Assembly (NCBI GenBank): GCA_038030265.1
Contig: CM075941.1
Span: forward strand, 14,880,001 to 14,944,000
Direction: 5' to 3'
Length of the DNA: 64,000 bases
DNA from: Corythucha ciliata
Lineage: Eukaryota > Arthropoda > Insecta > Hemiptera > Tingidae
Part shown: positions 1 to 12,120 of the stretch, in pieces
Position numbering within the stretch: the first letter of the stretch is position 1
Layout of the letters: every line of letters begins with the position of its first letter
Position numbers and translations under genes: made by a program
Notes under the pieces: model-generated
What the model saw: the letters and a program-made list of their open reading frames with translations, nothing else
The model's database searches: none
Told to the model about the DNA's origin: nothing

Positions 1-1000
1 GGCTATCTATCAGTTTTTTTGGATTATACCAGTGAAGAGGGTGGGAAGATGGAAACCAGTCAAAGATTCTTGAAGGACCGGTTTTTCTTTTGTTATTCTT
101 CATCATTATCATCATCTTATTTTTTCGTCGTTCTCTATCGGCAACTGATACACATTCTAAGGTCCCCCTCGTTAAAGGTTTCTCTGATCTTGTACATACT
201 CATTAAATTTCACGTTAAATATAAGCTTTAGAGGATGACCGATAATATTTATTCAAATTTATAGGCTTGGGTGTGTGTGTGTGTGTGTGGGGTGGGAGGT
301 GCGAGCGTTTCGGCCTGCGGTGTGTGTAGTTAAATGGAATTCCTTTCTTCGGGACTATGATTTTTGGTTCAGGACAGGTGAGTGAGTGGTGAGAAAGGGA
401 GGGGTGGATTTTCGTCCAGTGGATCAAAATTGGATTTAAAGCGGCACGTGGATTGATGCAGTATATGGATAGACGCAATAAGCCCCAGGAATGCGGGGAG
501 AACGTTACCGACCGCCGTTCGATAATTTTTAGTGGAGCGGACCGCGCGCGGTCTTCCAAATGTGACGACGGGGCGGTGGCGCCTGGGGCGATAATAAATT
601 ATGGTGACCTGCCCAGCATCACTCCATTCCCACCAGGGCACTGTTTAAGCATTATCAAAAAATTATTATAATTTAAACATACTGGTGGTCAACTGACAAA
701 CTACTGCGTACAACTGCACTGCCGTACCACCGCGGCCGTATCCTTGGAATGAAATGCTTCACGCAGCGTTTCCAACTGACATTTTGCTTCTCTTGTCAAG
801 TCAAGCTCGAAAATACGTCAGAAATCCGTCGAAATGTATTCTATTCCGTCAGTGGCGCCGAAACGGTTTCAGTGAGGCATATACATATAGCCGAACAAAA
901 AGGCCCGACCCCCACACCTATATGAGAGTCCCCTATGGTGGCAAGGGCATCACATCACACCGCATTGTCATCCGCTAGTTAGCTAGTGGTACAGCGTGAG
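1..1000 (+). other. Array-free start of the window
   Basis: Contains a GT microsatellite at 270-289 and otherwise nothing recognised. Small overlapping frames on both strands lack domains. Confidence 0.5.
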
Positions 1001-1676
1001 GTATTTGGAGAAAAACTCTGATTCGTTGCTAAAATTGAAAAAAAAAATGACTAAAAATTAACGGATAAATTAAGAAAATGCGCTAACTCGCTGATGAAGT
1101 GTAAAAAGTAGAAAACCGCCAGTTCGAAAATCACTTAGTTCACGACTAAACTTGAGAACAACGCCAGTTCGTTTCTAAAATGGAGAAAACACCCATTCGC
1201 CGCTTCTGAAAACAAAATTCTGGATAACATTGAGAAAAAGTGCTAATTCATGGCACAAATTGAAAAAAAAAAAAAAAAAAAAAATAGAAAGTTTACGGGT
1301 AAAATTGAGACAAATCAATAATTCGCGGCTAAAATTGAGATAAACGACGGCTCACCCATAAAATTGCGTGAAAATCTTTCCTAATCGACGGCTAAAACAG
1401 AGTAAAACACTACAATTCTTATTAAAATTGAGAAAAAGCAATATTCAAAGAGTAAAATTAAGAAAAGCGCTGTAAATTCGCGGAAAAAGTGTAGAAGAAA
1501 GCTATTAAATCGATAAAATTGAAAAAAATCATTAATACATTGCTAAAATTGAGAAAAAACCCAATTCACGGCTGAAAATGAGAAAACACCAATTCACTTC
1601 TCCTGATGAAGGTGAATTTGCAGTGGAAATTGACGGAAAGCGCTAATTTATGGCACAAATTGAAACAAAATAGCTA
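1001..1676 (+). repeat. Family A array
   Basis: Diverged 29-bp units with core AATTCGCGGCTAAAATTGAG and an AAAAACGCT-like joint. A 22-base A run interrupts it at 1263-1284. It is split from the array at 2124 by an inserted element. Confidence 0.8.
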
Positions 1677-2123
1677 ATGGGGAACTTGCATGAATGCCCG
1701 ATAGGGGGGAAATTATACCAGTGAATTGGCACATGCGGACAACGATATCAACGGTAGTTACAGCCCGATTGGTGCGTCTGGTGATTTTTAAATAAATTTC
1801 AAAGTTCTTCAGGAGTGGATGGATAGTGCGAGGGAAAAATTACGTCAAAGAGCAGTTTTGAAGCATTTGAGGAAACTCTAAAATGTTTTGTTCACAAATA
1901 ACAAGAAAAATTAAACCCCAGAAAACGCGTCTTCCCCCCCCCTTTTCCTCACACCATCCATTTCAGTGACTGCCACTTGACGTAATCAAACCCTCACTCA
2001 ATTTTTTAAAAATTCGCCTTAAAAAAACCCTTGGTTGATCTCAATGTTTAATGTGGGCAATTGTCTTGTTGAAGAGCCCTCTTCAAGAATCACCAGTGAT
2101 CGAAAAATGTGCAAGTTCCCCAT
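1677..2123. mobile_element. Inverted-repeat element nested in family A
   Basis: The ends are an exact 14-bp inverted repeat, ATGGGGAACTTGCA at 1677-1690 and its complement at 2110-2123. An internal inverted pair, ATTACGTCAA near 1838 and its complement near 1979, makes the body partly palindromic. The 447-bp unit has no coding frame and interrupts an otherwise continuous family A array, so it looks like a MITE. The target duplication is unclear. Confidence 0.6.
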
Positions 2124-3960
2124 TTACGGCTAAAATTGTGACAAATCATTAACCCGCAGATATAAAATTGCAGCTAAAATGGAGAAAAACGTTAATTCGC
2201 GGCTAAAATTGGGAAAAGTGCTAATCGGGGGATAAAACAGAGAAAAACGTTGATAAATTGATAACATTGTGAAAAAGCCAAGTCACGCATAAAATTTAGA
2301 TAACACCAATCGACGTCTTCTGAAGGAAACTTTATCGAATCGTGAAAAAGCGTTAATTCATGGCACGAATAGTTCAAAAATTGCTCACTCACGAGTTAAA
2401 TTGAGGCAAATCACTGTTTCACGGCTGTAAAATTGAGAAAAATCAGCGATGAATCGCTCTGCAGGCTCAGATAATATAGAAAAACAAATGATGCAAATTC
2501 ATGGTTTCTCGAGGCAACTTTGTAACTAAATTTTTACTACTGTAATACAGTATTTGGTTATAAAGTGTTGTTTCGTGCCAATACTGACGAGAATAAGCGC
2601 TCATTTGCCACTAACATTGAGAAAAATACACTAATTCTTAATGTTATCAGCACAAAAGGTGTAGCGGTTACCACACCTTGGATATGTGTAGTATCAGCGC
2701 TACTGCATCCCGTTGAAAAATCTGTCAAAAGTAATAATCTCTATAGCCATCCTATATAAAGGTGAGTGGGGTCAGGCAGACCCAAGGTATCTCTTCTGAG
2801 GAGGCCCCTGAAAAAAAAAAAAAAAAAAAAAAAAATTGCTAATTTGTGGTACAATGTGACCTTTTTACGGCTAAAATGTAGACAAACTGGTAACTCACTG
2901 TTCACGCCGGGGCAAGTTCGCGGCAAAAACTGGGGCAGTGATTCGTGATCAAAGTGGTAAAAGATCGTTCATTCGTGCTGGCAATAGAGAAAATATTAAT
3001 TAATTATTATACAACGAGTGGATAAAGTGTAAAATTACACGAGATCATCACGCGAGTTTTTTTTAGTGGTCGAGGCCTACAATGTACGTCAAAAAACACG
3101 ACCGGGTAAAATCCACTGTTCCGCGAGTTGTATACGCTATTTTTCGCGCGACACCAGACGACGACTTTAGCAGAAAGTTGGGAACTCGTTCGTTGGAACA
3201 GTGAGAAAAAGGTGAAATACGAATTCCTCCATCATCGCGAACACCTTTCATGACGTCGAAAACTCACATCTCACTCACTGAGAAATGGAAAGGCTGTGGA
3301 ATCTGCGGTGAAACTGTCTGATAACCTCAGTTTCGCTTACTTTCAAAACAGTGGCTACATGCAACTTTTGACAGTTGTTTTATCTCCAAAACAGTGGCTA
3401 AAATGACATTTTAGCCACAGTAGCGCGAAAACGCTAATTCACAGAAAAAAAATCAATAAACCCCGATAGCATATGCTGTTCTTGGGGCAAATCCACGGTT
3501 AAAATGAGGAAAAATCGCTAATTTGATCCTTAGCTTGGCTCAAAATTAGCAGCTTGGCGTAAAAAATCGCTGCCGTCAAAAATTGAGAAAATGTCAATTC
3601 GTCGTTTATGGAGGCAACTTATGGCTGCAGATGAGACAATGTGCCAATTCATGTGTAGAAGGAAGACAATCGTTGATTTGCAGCTAAAAAATAAAAATGC
3701 ATTGCGGGAAAATTGAGATGAAGCGCTGATTATTCTCTTGGTTGAATAGAGAAAAAAAGCTCGTTAGCAGTAAAAAAAAAACTCTATAACTTGTTGCTCA
3801 TATTGAAAAAACGTGCTAATACGTGTTTCCTGATTTGATTCCATGACCGAAATTGAGAAAAAGCTCTAATTTGGTGGCTATAAAATAGCCAAAAAGCTCC
3901 AAAAAGTGGGCATGGGTTATTGTTGTCCAAGCACCCAATAAACACTGAGACGTTACGAAC
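2124..3960 (+). repeat. Family A array, long and decayed
   Basis: Continuation of the forward family A array, with units of clear GCTAATT, GGCTAAAA and TTGAGAAAA motifs. It is interrupted by an A25 run (2811-2835) and by less regular stretches at 2640-2800 and 3060-3300. No gene was recognised inside. Confidence 0.7.
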
Positions 3961-4270
3961 ACGTTTCACTTAAGTTACTGAGAAACGATGTAACGTTTGC
4001 AGTAACGTTACAAGACGTTTTCGTTACATTCGTATTGAGTTACATTTACGAAGAAATAAGTAAGTTTATGGCAACGTTTCATTGGAAACTTTTGGAAACG
4101 TTTTCGTGAAACGTTTCTTTGATGTTTTTGAGCCACGTTTCCAAGACGTTTCTCTGAAATGTCTCTTTAACATTTTGCAGCAACGTATCGAAGCTGTTTC
4201 TACCGTAACGTTTCATGATAGTTTCAGAGTAAAGCTTCCCAATCGTTTCAGAAAAACGTTTCATTGCGGT
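3960..4270. repeat. AACGTT-rich degenerate repeat patch
   Basis: Some twenty occurrences of ACGTTTC, AACGTTAC or close variants in 300 bp, spaced irregularly at about 10-25 bases. Because AACGTT is self-complementary, both strands carry the same words and both show open frames; neither looks like a gene. It does not match families A-E. Confidence 0.55.
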
Positions 4271-4378
4271 TGATGGGAGCAACTTTTTGTGTCTGTTTCA
4301 AAAAAGTTCCCATTGAGTTGAGTGATGATATTGAAGCGGGATGCATCAAGCTGAAAATTTGTTCATTCAATCTCCGCG

Positions 4379-4780
4379 TTAAGGGGGAGTTGTACATGTG
4401 TTTCCTCGACCCCCCTCCAATCATACCTCGCCTACTCCGCGTTACGGAAATTACCACCGTATTTCTGCACCAATCGTGGACTTCAAGGGCTCATTTAAAT
4501 CTTCAGGAAATTTCGCACAAGCGTACGATCTTCCTTTTTCAAATTTCATCCCTAAAATAACTGTAAAACGCACACAAACTTTTACCTTGAAAATTCACAC
4601 TCTTTCGACGAATTATTCAGGAAAGCAAGATCGTACGCTTGTGCGGAATTTCTTGAAGATTTCAATGAGCCCTTGAAGTCCACGATTGGTGCAGAAATAC
4701 GGCGGTAATTTCCGTAACGCGGAGTAGGCGAGGTATGATTGGAGGGGGGTCGAGGAAACACATGTGCAACTCCCCCTTAA
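4379..4780. mobile_element. Near-perfect 400-bp palindrome with TTAA ends
   Basis: Arms of about 158 bp (4379-4536 and 4620-4780) are reverse complements with only a few mismatches, around an 85-bp spacer. Both outer ends are TTAA, as left by piggyBac-type and some other transposases. No transposase frame is present. It could be a foldback MITE or an inverted duplication that happened to end in TTAA. Confidence 0.7.
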
Positions 4781-4895
4781 GCCCTGTTCACATCACGAAG
4801 CAACTATTCTAGTGAAATAGCTTTCAATATCAATATCACTCCCCGTTATGCCGTGAAAGTCGCATACAAAATCAGGTTGTGTGAACAAGGCTTAA
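4777..4895. mobile_element. Small TTAA-flanked inverted-repeat element
   Basis: GCCCTGTTCACA (4781-4792) pairs with TGTGAACAAGGC (4880-4891) at 11 of 12 positions, and TTAA lies on each outer side. The left TTAA (4777-4780) is also the right end of the neighbouring palindrome. With 111 bp between the TTAA copies it is a short MITE. Confidence 0.65.
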
Positions 4896-4962
4896 AAGTA
4901 ATAAGCCAATGTAATCACTTGAAAGGATGTTTTATTTAGCTTTTCGATCAGTGAAGCCCCTA

Positions 4963-5151
4963 CACACTTTTCGACACGGCCGTGGTACCCTGAGGATCAT
5001 AGGTATAGGATTTTCTACAAAAAAGGTCTGGACCTTTCTAATCCTACCATCGGAGACCGACAATACCCCCCCCCCCTCCTGACAATCCTTCGGACGTTCA
5101 TCAGATGTTATAGGATCCTAGGGGTAGGACACGTTCGTGTCGAAACGTGTG
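4963..5151. mobile_element. MITE with about 40-bp inverted ends
   Basis: The left end CACACTTTTCGACACG and the right end, read inverted as CACACGTTTCGACACG, agree at 15 of 16 positions. The similarity continues with lower identity through the AGGATC(A/C)TA blocks. The spacer includes an 11-base C run (5066-5076). No target duplication could be fixed. Confidence 0.6.
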
Positions 5152-5480
5152 AAATGGTAATAAACTATGTTAGAACTTGACGGACACTTATCAATAGCTT
5201 TGTGATGCTCTGACCAAGGAGGATAAAATCTGACCTCTTGATTGCGTCATGCGCGTTTAGTCCCAGGTAATTCTTTATTTATTGGGCAGGGCAAGCAAGT
5301 GGACCGGTTGATTCCCATGGCATGTTAGCAAACTCGTTCATGAAGTTTCATCTCCATTCAATGCCGTAATATGAATGAGTTCCCTCTCATATATTTACAC
5401 TTTTTCTCCTTCAATTGTGTTTAAAGTTATTTAAATAATATTATGTAGAATTTGTAACGATAACATTCGTTGAGCAATAT
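5152..5480 (+). other. Unassigned sequence
   Basis: AT-rich, no recognisable gene, tandem family or inverted repeat. Confidence 0.5.
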
Positions 5481-5957
5481 CGCAATTCGGTTAAAAAATC
5501 CGTCATTCTTTAAACATCATTTTTTCCCGTCAGCCACTTTATAAATCCGTAAAATTGGCAACGCTGAATCGTCAGCTTTGCCATTTTAGGGCCCAAATAG
5601 TCAGTTTTGCCGTTTTAGAGCGGGATTGCCAGTATGGTGGTGGTGACTTTTTTTAGTGTGAGAAATTGCCGCTCTTTGACCATTTTCAAGGCGCGAATGG
5701 TCATGTTTGGAATCGGCTGTTAATTCATTTTCAGGGTGCGTAGAGTCAGTTTCGCCGATTTCATGACTTTCGGATAGCTAGATGGGCCATTTATGCGCAT
5801 GTAGTCATGAGATTTGTCATTTATAGGGCGCAAATTCCAGTCAAATCAAGGCACAAGCCTGGTCAATTTGGCCATTTGTAGCGGGCGGATGGTCGATTTT
5901 ACCGTTTCAGGGCAGAAATAATCTATTTAGGCGTTTTCAGGGCGTGAGTCGTCAGTT
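5480..5957 (-). repeat. Family C array, reverse orientation
   Basis: Units read on the + strand as GTCAGTTTTGCCGTTTTAGG followed by GCGCGAAT, the complement of the family C unit. Period about 30 bp. It abuts the CAG terminus at 5958 exactly. Confidence 0.7.
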
Positions 5958-7260
5958 CAGTGGCGTAGCCAGAACCTGGTCTAGGCGGTGGGGAGAAGAT
6001 GTCAGATGCACCGGACACACCCGCAAGTGAACTGGTATAGTCCGTCTACTCACAATCAGATATAGACGCTTTAAATAGTCAATTTTTTCCCCAGAAACTG
6101 ATTTTTCACAAAAGGGTCAGAATTATTCGTCAAAAACTAATATTTCCGATGGGAAACTATCATTGTAGCCTTCTATTCAGAATTTCCTGTCCAAAAACTG
6201 ACAATGTTTTCCCTAGAAATATTGATAATTGTAAAGGAAGAGCTTAGCCCTCCAATACAGGGTGTGCGACTTTTCAACGTCTTGCCTGAGAGACGCTAAA
6301 AAACTGACATCTTTTAACCCAAAACTGAAGATTTTACTCCGAAACCGAATATTTCATTCCAAAACAGAAAATTACGCGCAAAATTCGACACTGAAGAGCC
6401 CAACACTATGTAGTTTTCATAACACAACTGGCGATATTACCCTAAAACCGGTGGTTTGAACACAAACGAATATGGCTTATAAAACCTACGATTTTATTCC
6501 CATTTCCGAATGTGGTGATTTTAAGCAAAAAACAGACGATTTCTCGCCAAAGCCGACGTGTTAAACCAAAAGGTTTACCATTTGCACGAAAGTTAGCATT
6601 TTGGCTGTTAATTTCGCTTCCACCCGTCCACTTTGAAAGTCTGAACTAAATTATAATGTTAATGGACAAAAACGGGCGGAAATGAATTGCCCAGTTGCAA
6701 AATTGAAGGCAAATAGTGAGCGCTATTCGTTAAAATTTTACTTTTAGGGTCAAATCACCAGTTTTGTGGTATCAATATTTGTAGTTTTAGTTTCACATCA
6801 AACCCAAATATTTTGCCCCGGAAATGACTATTTTAACCCCAAATATGGATATTTCACTCCAAAACTGACAATTTCTCACCATAAACTAACTTTTTTCCCG
6901 AAACGGACGATTTCGCGCCAAAGCTGACGTGTTACCTCAAAACTGGCTATTTTGCCCCAAAACTTTTAAAATTTCACCTCAAAATTGAATATTTTAATCC
7001 GAAAATGTTTATTTTACCATGAAAAGAACGTTTTTTTAGCTAATAAAGACAGTTTTACTCCAAAAATAATGATTTTACTCCCAACTTGAAGTGTTGTTCC
7101 GAATATTTCAATACAAAAACTGACAATTTTATCCGAAAAATTACTGTTTTAACCTAAAATCTTACGACTTCGTTCAAAAAACTCACGTTACGTACCTAAA
7201 CTGAGGTTTTCACCTCATAACTGGTGGTTAATTTTACCCCAAAAGTGATTATTGCTGTGA
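5958..7260 (+). mobile_element. CAG-ended head plus family B array
   Basis: Starts with CAGTGGCGTAGCCAG (5958-5972) directly after a family C array. The first 350 bp match the head at 26820-27180 over most of their length, including the CTTGCCTGAGA block. From about 6300 the body is family B, period about 20 bp, until 7260. No matching right terminus was found, so the downstream border is uncertain. Confidence 0.5.
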
Positions 7261-7268
7261 TTATTGAT

Positions 7269-7400
7269 GGCGTTTTCCATTCAATGCAATGCTCTTGTGC
7301 AGTGTAAGTTTTTCCACCCGTTGTCCTCTCTGAATTAAATCATTTGTTTATGGAGAGGATGCTGCACTACACTTGTGTAGTGTGTTGAATGGAAATCGCT
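7269..7400. mobile_element. Weak inverted-repeat element
   Basis: GCGTTTTCCATTCAA on the left and, inverted, GCGATTTCCATTCAA on the right agree at 14 of 15 positions, with weaker pairing continuing inward through a GTGCAGTG/GTGTAGTG block. At 130 bp it could be a degraded MITE. It marks the border between a family B array and unique sequence. Confidence 0.4.
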
Positions 7401-9760
7401 ATGAGTTTTGCAGCATGGACATATACACCATTGAATCGAACATAGTTTGCTTAATTGCTTAATTAGTTTAAACCATCGATACGCCGATTTTGTTGATTAT
7501 TGATGCTTGTCGGCGATTTGTTCATCATCGCGTATTCGTTCCACTGAGCTGAACAATCATTGTAAATGCGGCTCACGCAGTTACTCAACTTTAGAAGCGC
7601 CCGTTAAGACAAGCGCGTGTTGGGCTGTGTGCGGAGAGGCTCAGTAAAGTGTCAAATTTATTTCAATTCGCATTTATATCGACCGCCAAGGTCGTAAGTT
7701 AAAAAAGGAGAGGAGGCGAAACAAATTCCAATCACACACTTAAGACATTTACCTTAATGAATAAAACAGCCCGGGCAGTAAACTTAGATAAGGCCGAATA
7801 CAAACGGCAATTAGGTTTCATTAAATCAACTCTCGAACATGTTAAATATATTTTCCGTTCAGGAAAGGGAATTGATCACCCTTCCCAGCCCCGCCATTCC
7901 ATCAGTTTCTTAAAAGCGCCTCGACCCTCTAAAAAGATGAAGGGAGAGAGAGAAAAAAAACTGCGTGGATTTTCTTTTTAAGAGATATTGCATTGTGTAA
8001 TCGTTGGTGATTAAATAAATTGGAGGGAGTGGACCAAATAGGAGGAGCCGAGAGAAGTTAACACCTCGTTGTGGAGGGCATCGGCCTTCTGACCAGACAT
8101 CGCCACTCTTGTTAATTTTTTTTTTTTTTTTATTCTCTCCTCTCTTAAACTTTTTATTGCCAAACAGTTTACGGGCACACCAAAAAAATACAAAAAATGA
8201 CGGATGTCGCTGATGAAAACGGGGGAAAAAGGGCTTGTTGGCTGAAAGAACACATTTCCCAAGAACTGAAGACTCGACCACCACACACGTACGTCCGTAC
8301 AAGCCCACCTCTTTAAAAGAATAAATCATCGGTTCGTTTTTTTTTAGAAATATTTTTAAACCATTAGCCTTTACCCGATCCCCCGTCCCTCGCTCCAGAG
8401 TCCTGCACCCTTATCGGGAGAAATCGAAGATAAAGTCCTTCGATGAGCATTAATTAAACAAGGTGAATCGGCCGATTGGAGAAGGCTTTAATGTTGCTAA
8501 GAGGATTATGGAATAAGACCGTTGGGAAGGGGGAGGGTAATCCTTTTCAGGAAACAATACACACACCTCGGGATGAGAGATCGAAAGACACCGACAATGA
8601 GCCTCCCCTCCCCCCTCATCACACCAACCGACCAACAGCCTCCTCCGATATCCATGACTGTTCCGTTTCTAATCCTACAAAAAGGTTTTTAGTTAGCTGA
8701 TGCTGACTGGAAGGATTTAACCGATATTTTCAAAAAAGAACGCCCGCATTCCCCTCCTATGGAATTTTTAAATCGAAATCTTTCAAGATCGGTTCACGTC
8801 AACCCTCCCACCATCCCGCAACCCCATGATTCCTCAGTCAACACCTCTGGAGCCCCCCCCTCCCCAGCCCCCCGCCAATTGTGTTATAAACAAAACTCTC
8901 GTTAGCAATATCGAAATTTTGACACAGGAGGACGTGAGAAACAGGTTTCGATGGTTCAACAATTTATTTTATTTTTTTATTGTATGTGTTACGTGTAAAT
9001 CCGACAAGAACAAGGCAGATGTCAAGAGAAAGCCGTAAACTTCGAGATTTTTGTGGCTCCCCCAGATAAAAATAATAACAAAATCGTTAGCGTTTTGAGA
9101 CGAACAAAAAAAAGTGGTAGGTTACGAGTTAATTTTTGGGATAAAAATCTTCAAGGGAAGCGGCCAATTCTTTAAAAAAAAAATGAAGTACCGTACAGCG
9201 AAGCGAAAACGTTTCGGCTTTTTAAATGAGTTTTGAGTGCACTTTTGCCCGCGGAAGACTCGTTTCAAAGCTTTTCATGCTCTCTCCCTCCTCGTTTTTA
9301 GCGCTGATCTAGCAGAGAGAGGAGTAATATAGATGTGTGCGGCCCAATCTCTAGAGGCTTTCTTTCGTGAGAAATGAAGTTATTAACATTCCGAATTTAT
9401 TCTGACAAGTGACTGATTTATTAAAAATAAATTATCCAACCCCCGCCCGACCACCACCAACTGTGCTCAGTGAGGGTGAAGGAAAAGGGGTTCCAAGCTT
9501 ACGTTTGTGATGAATGCGGTCGCATTTACATATTTTTAGTTTACTAGTTATTTCAATGCAAACCACTGCGACTTGGCTATAACAGAACACTCTAGCACTT
9601 GCGTAATTTTTGTTGGGTCCCTTTAACAGGTCCGCTTGACACGCATGATCGTTGAGATAAAAACCGGTAAATCTATGTTGATGAGCCCAGACAAGGAATT
9701 TAGCCCTCTGACCTAATATTTATACTGCGGTTACAAAGAAAATTTCACGTAAGCAAATGG
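7401..9760 (+). other. Unique, array-free stretch
   Basis: No tandem family. It contains homopolymer T and A runs, purine-rich tracts and C-rich clusters near 8855-8875. The open frames here are short, overlap on opposite strands and lack domain motifs. No gene or RNA was recognised. Confidence 0.5.
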
Positions 9761-9879
9761 AATTGGGGCGTTTAGCATGCCAAAATCGTGAAAATGGTTT
9801 TTTAGTGTGCAAAATCCGCGGAAATGGTTTTTGAAATAGGTAAACAAAAGCCCCAAAACCACCCAAAGCTGTGTTGTTG

Positions 9880-10535
9880 ATTTGGTAATCAAATATCAAT
9901 AATGCGTTCGCACTCCAAAATTCACTAAGCTGACTATTCGTGCCCTGAAAAAGCCAAGTTCACCCAAATGACTGATGATTCGCACCTTGAAAATGCCTAA
10001 ACAGATGATTCATGCCCTGAAAATAGCCTAACTGGCTCTCTCTGCACACGCCCTAAAATTGGCAAATCTGGCTAAAATTCTCCCTTAGAATTGCTAAACT
10101 GACTTTTTTGCACGATGAAAATGTCTAAACAGACTGTATTCGTGCCCTGAAAATGGCAAAACGGATCATTTCCCCTCTAAAAATGGCCAAACTGACCATT
10201 CGCTCCGTGAAAATCTGTAAACTGACAATTCATGCCCTCAAATTGGCAAATCTAACTCACTCGGCCCTATAAACATGGGAAAACTGATGATTCGCGCCTT
10301 GAAAATGTCAATCGTGGCCCAAAAAAATAAGCCTAACTGGCCATTCAAGTCCTAAATTTGGCAAATCTGACTCAAATACACTCGATAATGGCCAAACTGA
10401 AGATTTGTGCCATGAAAGTGTATAAACTGATGATATTCGTGCCCGGAAAATGGAAATCGATCGGCCAAACTGGGTATTGGAGTTCTAAAAATGGTAAAAT
10501 GCGTTCTTATAAATGCGTATCCGTATCCGTAGTAA
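9880..10535 (+). repeat. Family C array
   Basis: Diverged 30-bp units with the AAATGGCCAAACTGACGATT core and CGTGCCCTG joints in constant orientation. It ends at a G-rich junction at about 10540-10580 where family A begins. Confidence 0.75.
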
Positions 10536-10574
10536 GGCGTAGTCGGTGCCATCTTTAGGTGGGGGCCCGACGGA

Positions 10575-11170
10575 CCCCCTTAATTTCCTGCTAAAATGGG
10601 AAAAAACTACTTGTCTTGTTTTTTCGACATGAGTTTGCGATTTTTTCACATTTAACTATGAGTTAGCTCTTTTTCCCAATTTTATCAGCGAATACGAGAT
10701 TTTTCTTAATTTAAGCAGCATAAATTCGCAGTTTGCTGCTAAACCGGGAGAAAAGCGCTAGCTCACACGGCTAAATGTGAGAAAATCGCAAATTCGTGGC
10801 CAAAATCAAGAAGAAGTGCTAATGCACGGCTAAAAATGGGGAAAAGTGCTCAAATTTAAAGATGGAGTTGAGAGAACGCCAAATCGCGATTTTCGGAGGC
10901 AACTCGAAAAATGTACAGAAGAAACGCTAATTCGGGGGCTAAAAATGAGAAATGAGCTAATTCATTGCTACATGTGAATATATCGCCAATGCGGTGGTGG
11001 TATAGAGAAAAACCGCTAAAACACATTTTTTACGCTAATTCGCGGCTAAAATTGAGAAATAGTGCTAACTCACGGCTAAATGTAAAATAATGTCGAAAAA
11101 GCTCTAATGCGCTGCTAAATTCGAGAAAAGTGATAATTTGCGGGGCATCCTAATTTACTGATGCTCACAA
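10575..11170 (+). repeat. Family A array
   Basis: Forward 29-bp units; an early part (10615-10720) reads in reverse, so a small inversion is included. Follows the G/C-rich junction at 10540. Confidence 0.65.
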
Positions 11171-11261
11171 AAATCAATCCGGCACCCTAGGTAAGGCACG
11201 CGAGGTAAATCGCGACGCGAGAAATCGTCAATTCGGCCCCAGTAACTGAATTAACATAGTT

Positions 11262-11380
11262 CACGGGTCCTGAACCGTCAAAACCTAACATCTCTGCTGT
11301 AAAACTGTAATTTTTGCCTTCTATTTAGGAATTGCCATAGAATAACTGACAAAATTTTCCCCTAGAAAGTGATATTTTTT
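11262..11380 (+). repeat. Diverged partial copy of the family B element head
   Basis: Aligns by eye with the middle of the head at 5958-6310, sharing the GCCTTCTATT, AACTGACAA and TTTTCCCCTAGAAA blocks in the same order and spacing. Much more diverged than the other three copies. It has no terminus and only a short family B tail. Confidence 0.5.
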
Positions 11381-12120
11381 GGAATTGAACTTGGAATTTT
11401 CGTCTTCTGGGATGGTAACTGCGGTATTTTAGTCTCCCAAACTGGACTCTTCCGTTGTAGAGGAACTTGCCTTTAACTGTCAGATTATGTAGTCTTCAAT
11501 AAGCACGTAAACCAGCTCATGATCTTAGGAAAAGGGCAACTTCTCTGAGAAAACCGCGTGTTGTCTGGTCCTGAAGGGTCTCACAAAGCTGAGATTTTTA
11601 CGGAGCGTAGGCTTTTTACGGTCTTTATGCGGGCTAAAAAAAAATAAAAGAATAGTAGGTATTAAGCCAAATCTGTCAAATTGATAATTTCAACGAGGCA
11701 ACTCCACAAAAGTTGGCTATCACAAAGCCCAAAAACCACAAAATTGGGGCTTTAGTAAGCCCAAAAACCCACGAAATCGGGGATTTAGTGCTCTTTAGCG
11801 AGAAAAAACCGTGCAACGAGCGTTATGATGAGCTAAGACCCGCAAATTACCTACACCACCTTACCCCCAAAATACCTACCACTTTTCCCCGATCAGAAAG
11901 TAGAGTTACTTTTGAAACATGTGACCCACACGTTAGAAAGAAAGTGACCCCCTCGAGAGGGGCCCAATGTGGCGGTGATGCGTTTTTTAAGGAGCTAATT
12001 GTAAGCCAAATCGACGAAATCATAGGTTTCGTAAGTGTCAAACCACAGAATTTGAGCTTCGAAAGAGGCCAACCCGTGGAATGGCTCTATGAAGGTCCAA
12101 AAAACCGTCAAATTGCATGA
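11380..12120 (+). repeat. Family D-like repeats around a non-repeat core
   Basis: Units with ACGAAATTGGGG and GGCTTTAGTAAG-like words at 11580-11800 and 11990-12110. The middle part (about 11840-11980) has no unit structure and may be an insertion. The 135-codon open frame across it is a by-product of repeats lacking stops. Confidence 0.45.

Noticed and set aside
4264..4676. Two overlapping open frames of about 95 codons
   Set aside because: They run through the left arm and loop of the palindrome at 4379-4780 and are mirrored by frames on the other strand.
7910..8329. 139-codon open frame on the - strand
   Set aside because: Crosses homopolymer tracts that translate as Phe or Lys runs and overlaps another frame of the same strand. 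No domain seen.
11713..12120. 135-codon open frame on the + strand
   Set aside because: Both ends lie in family D-like units that happen to lack stops; the middle has no domain. Repeated peptide phrases follow the DNA repeat.
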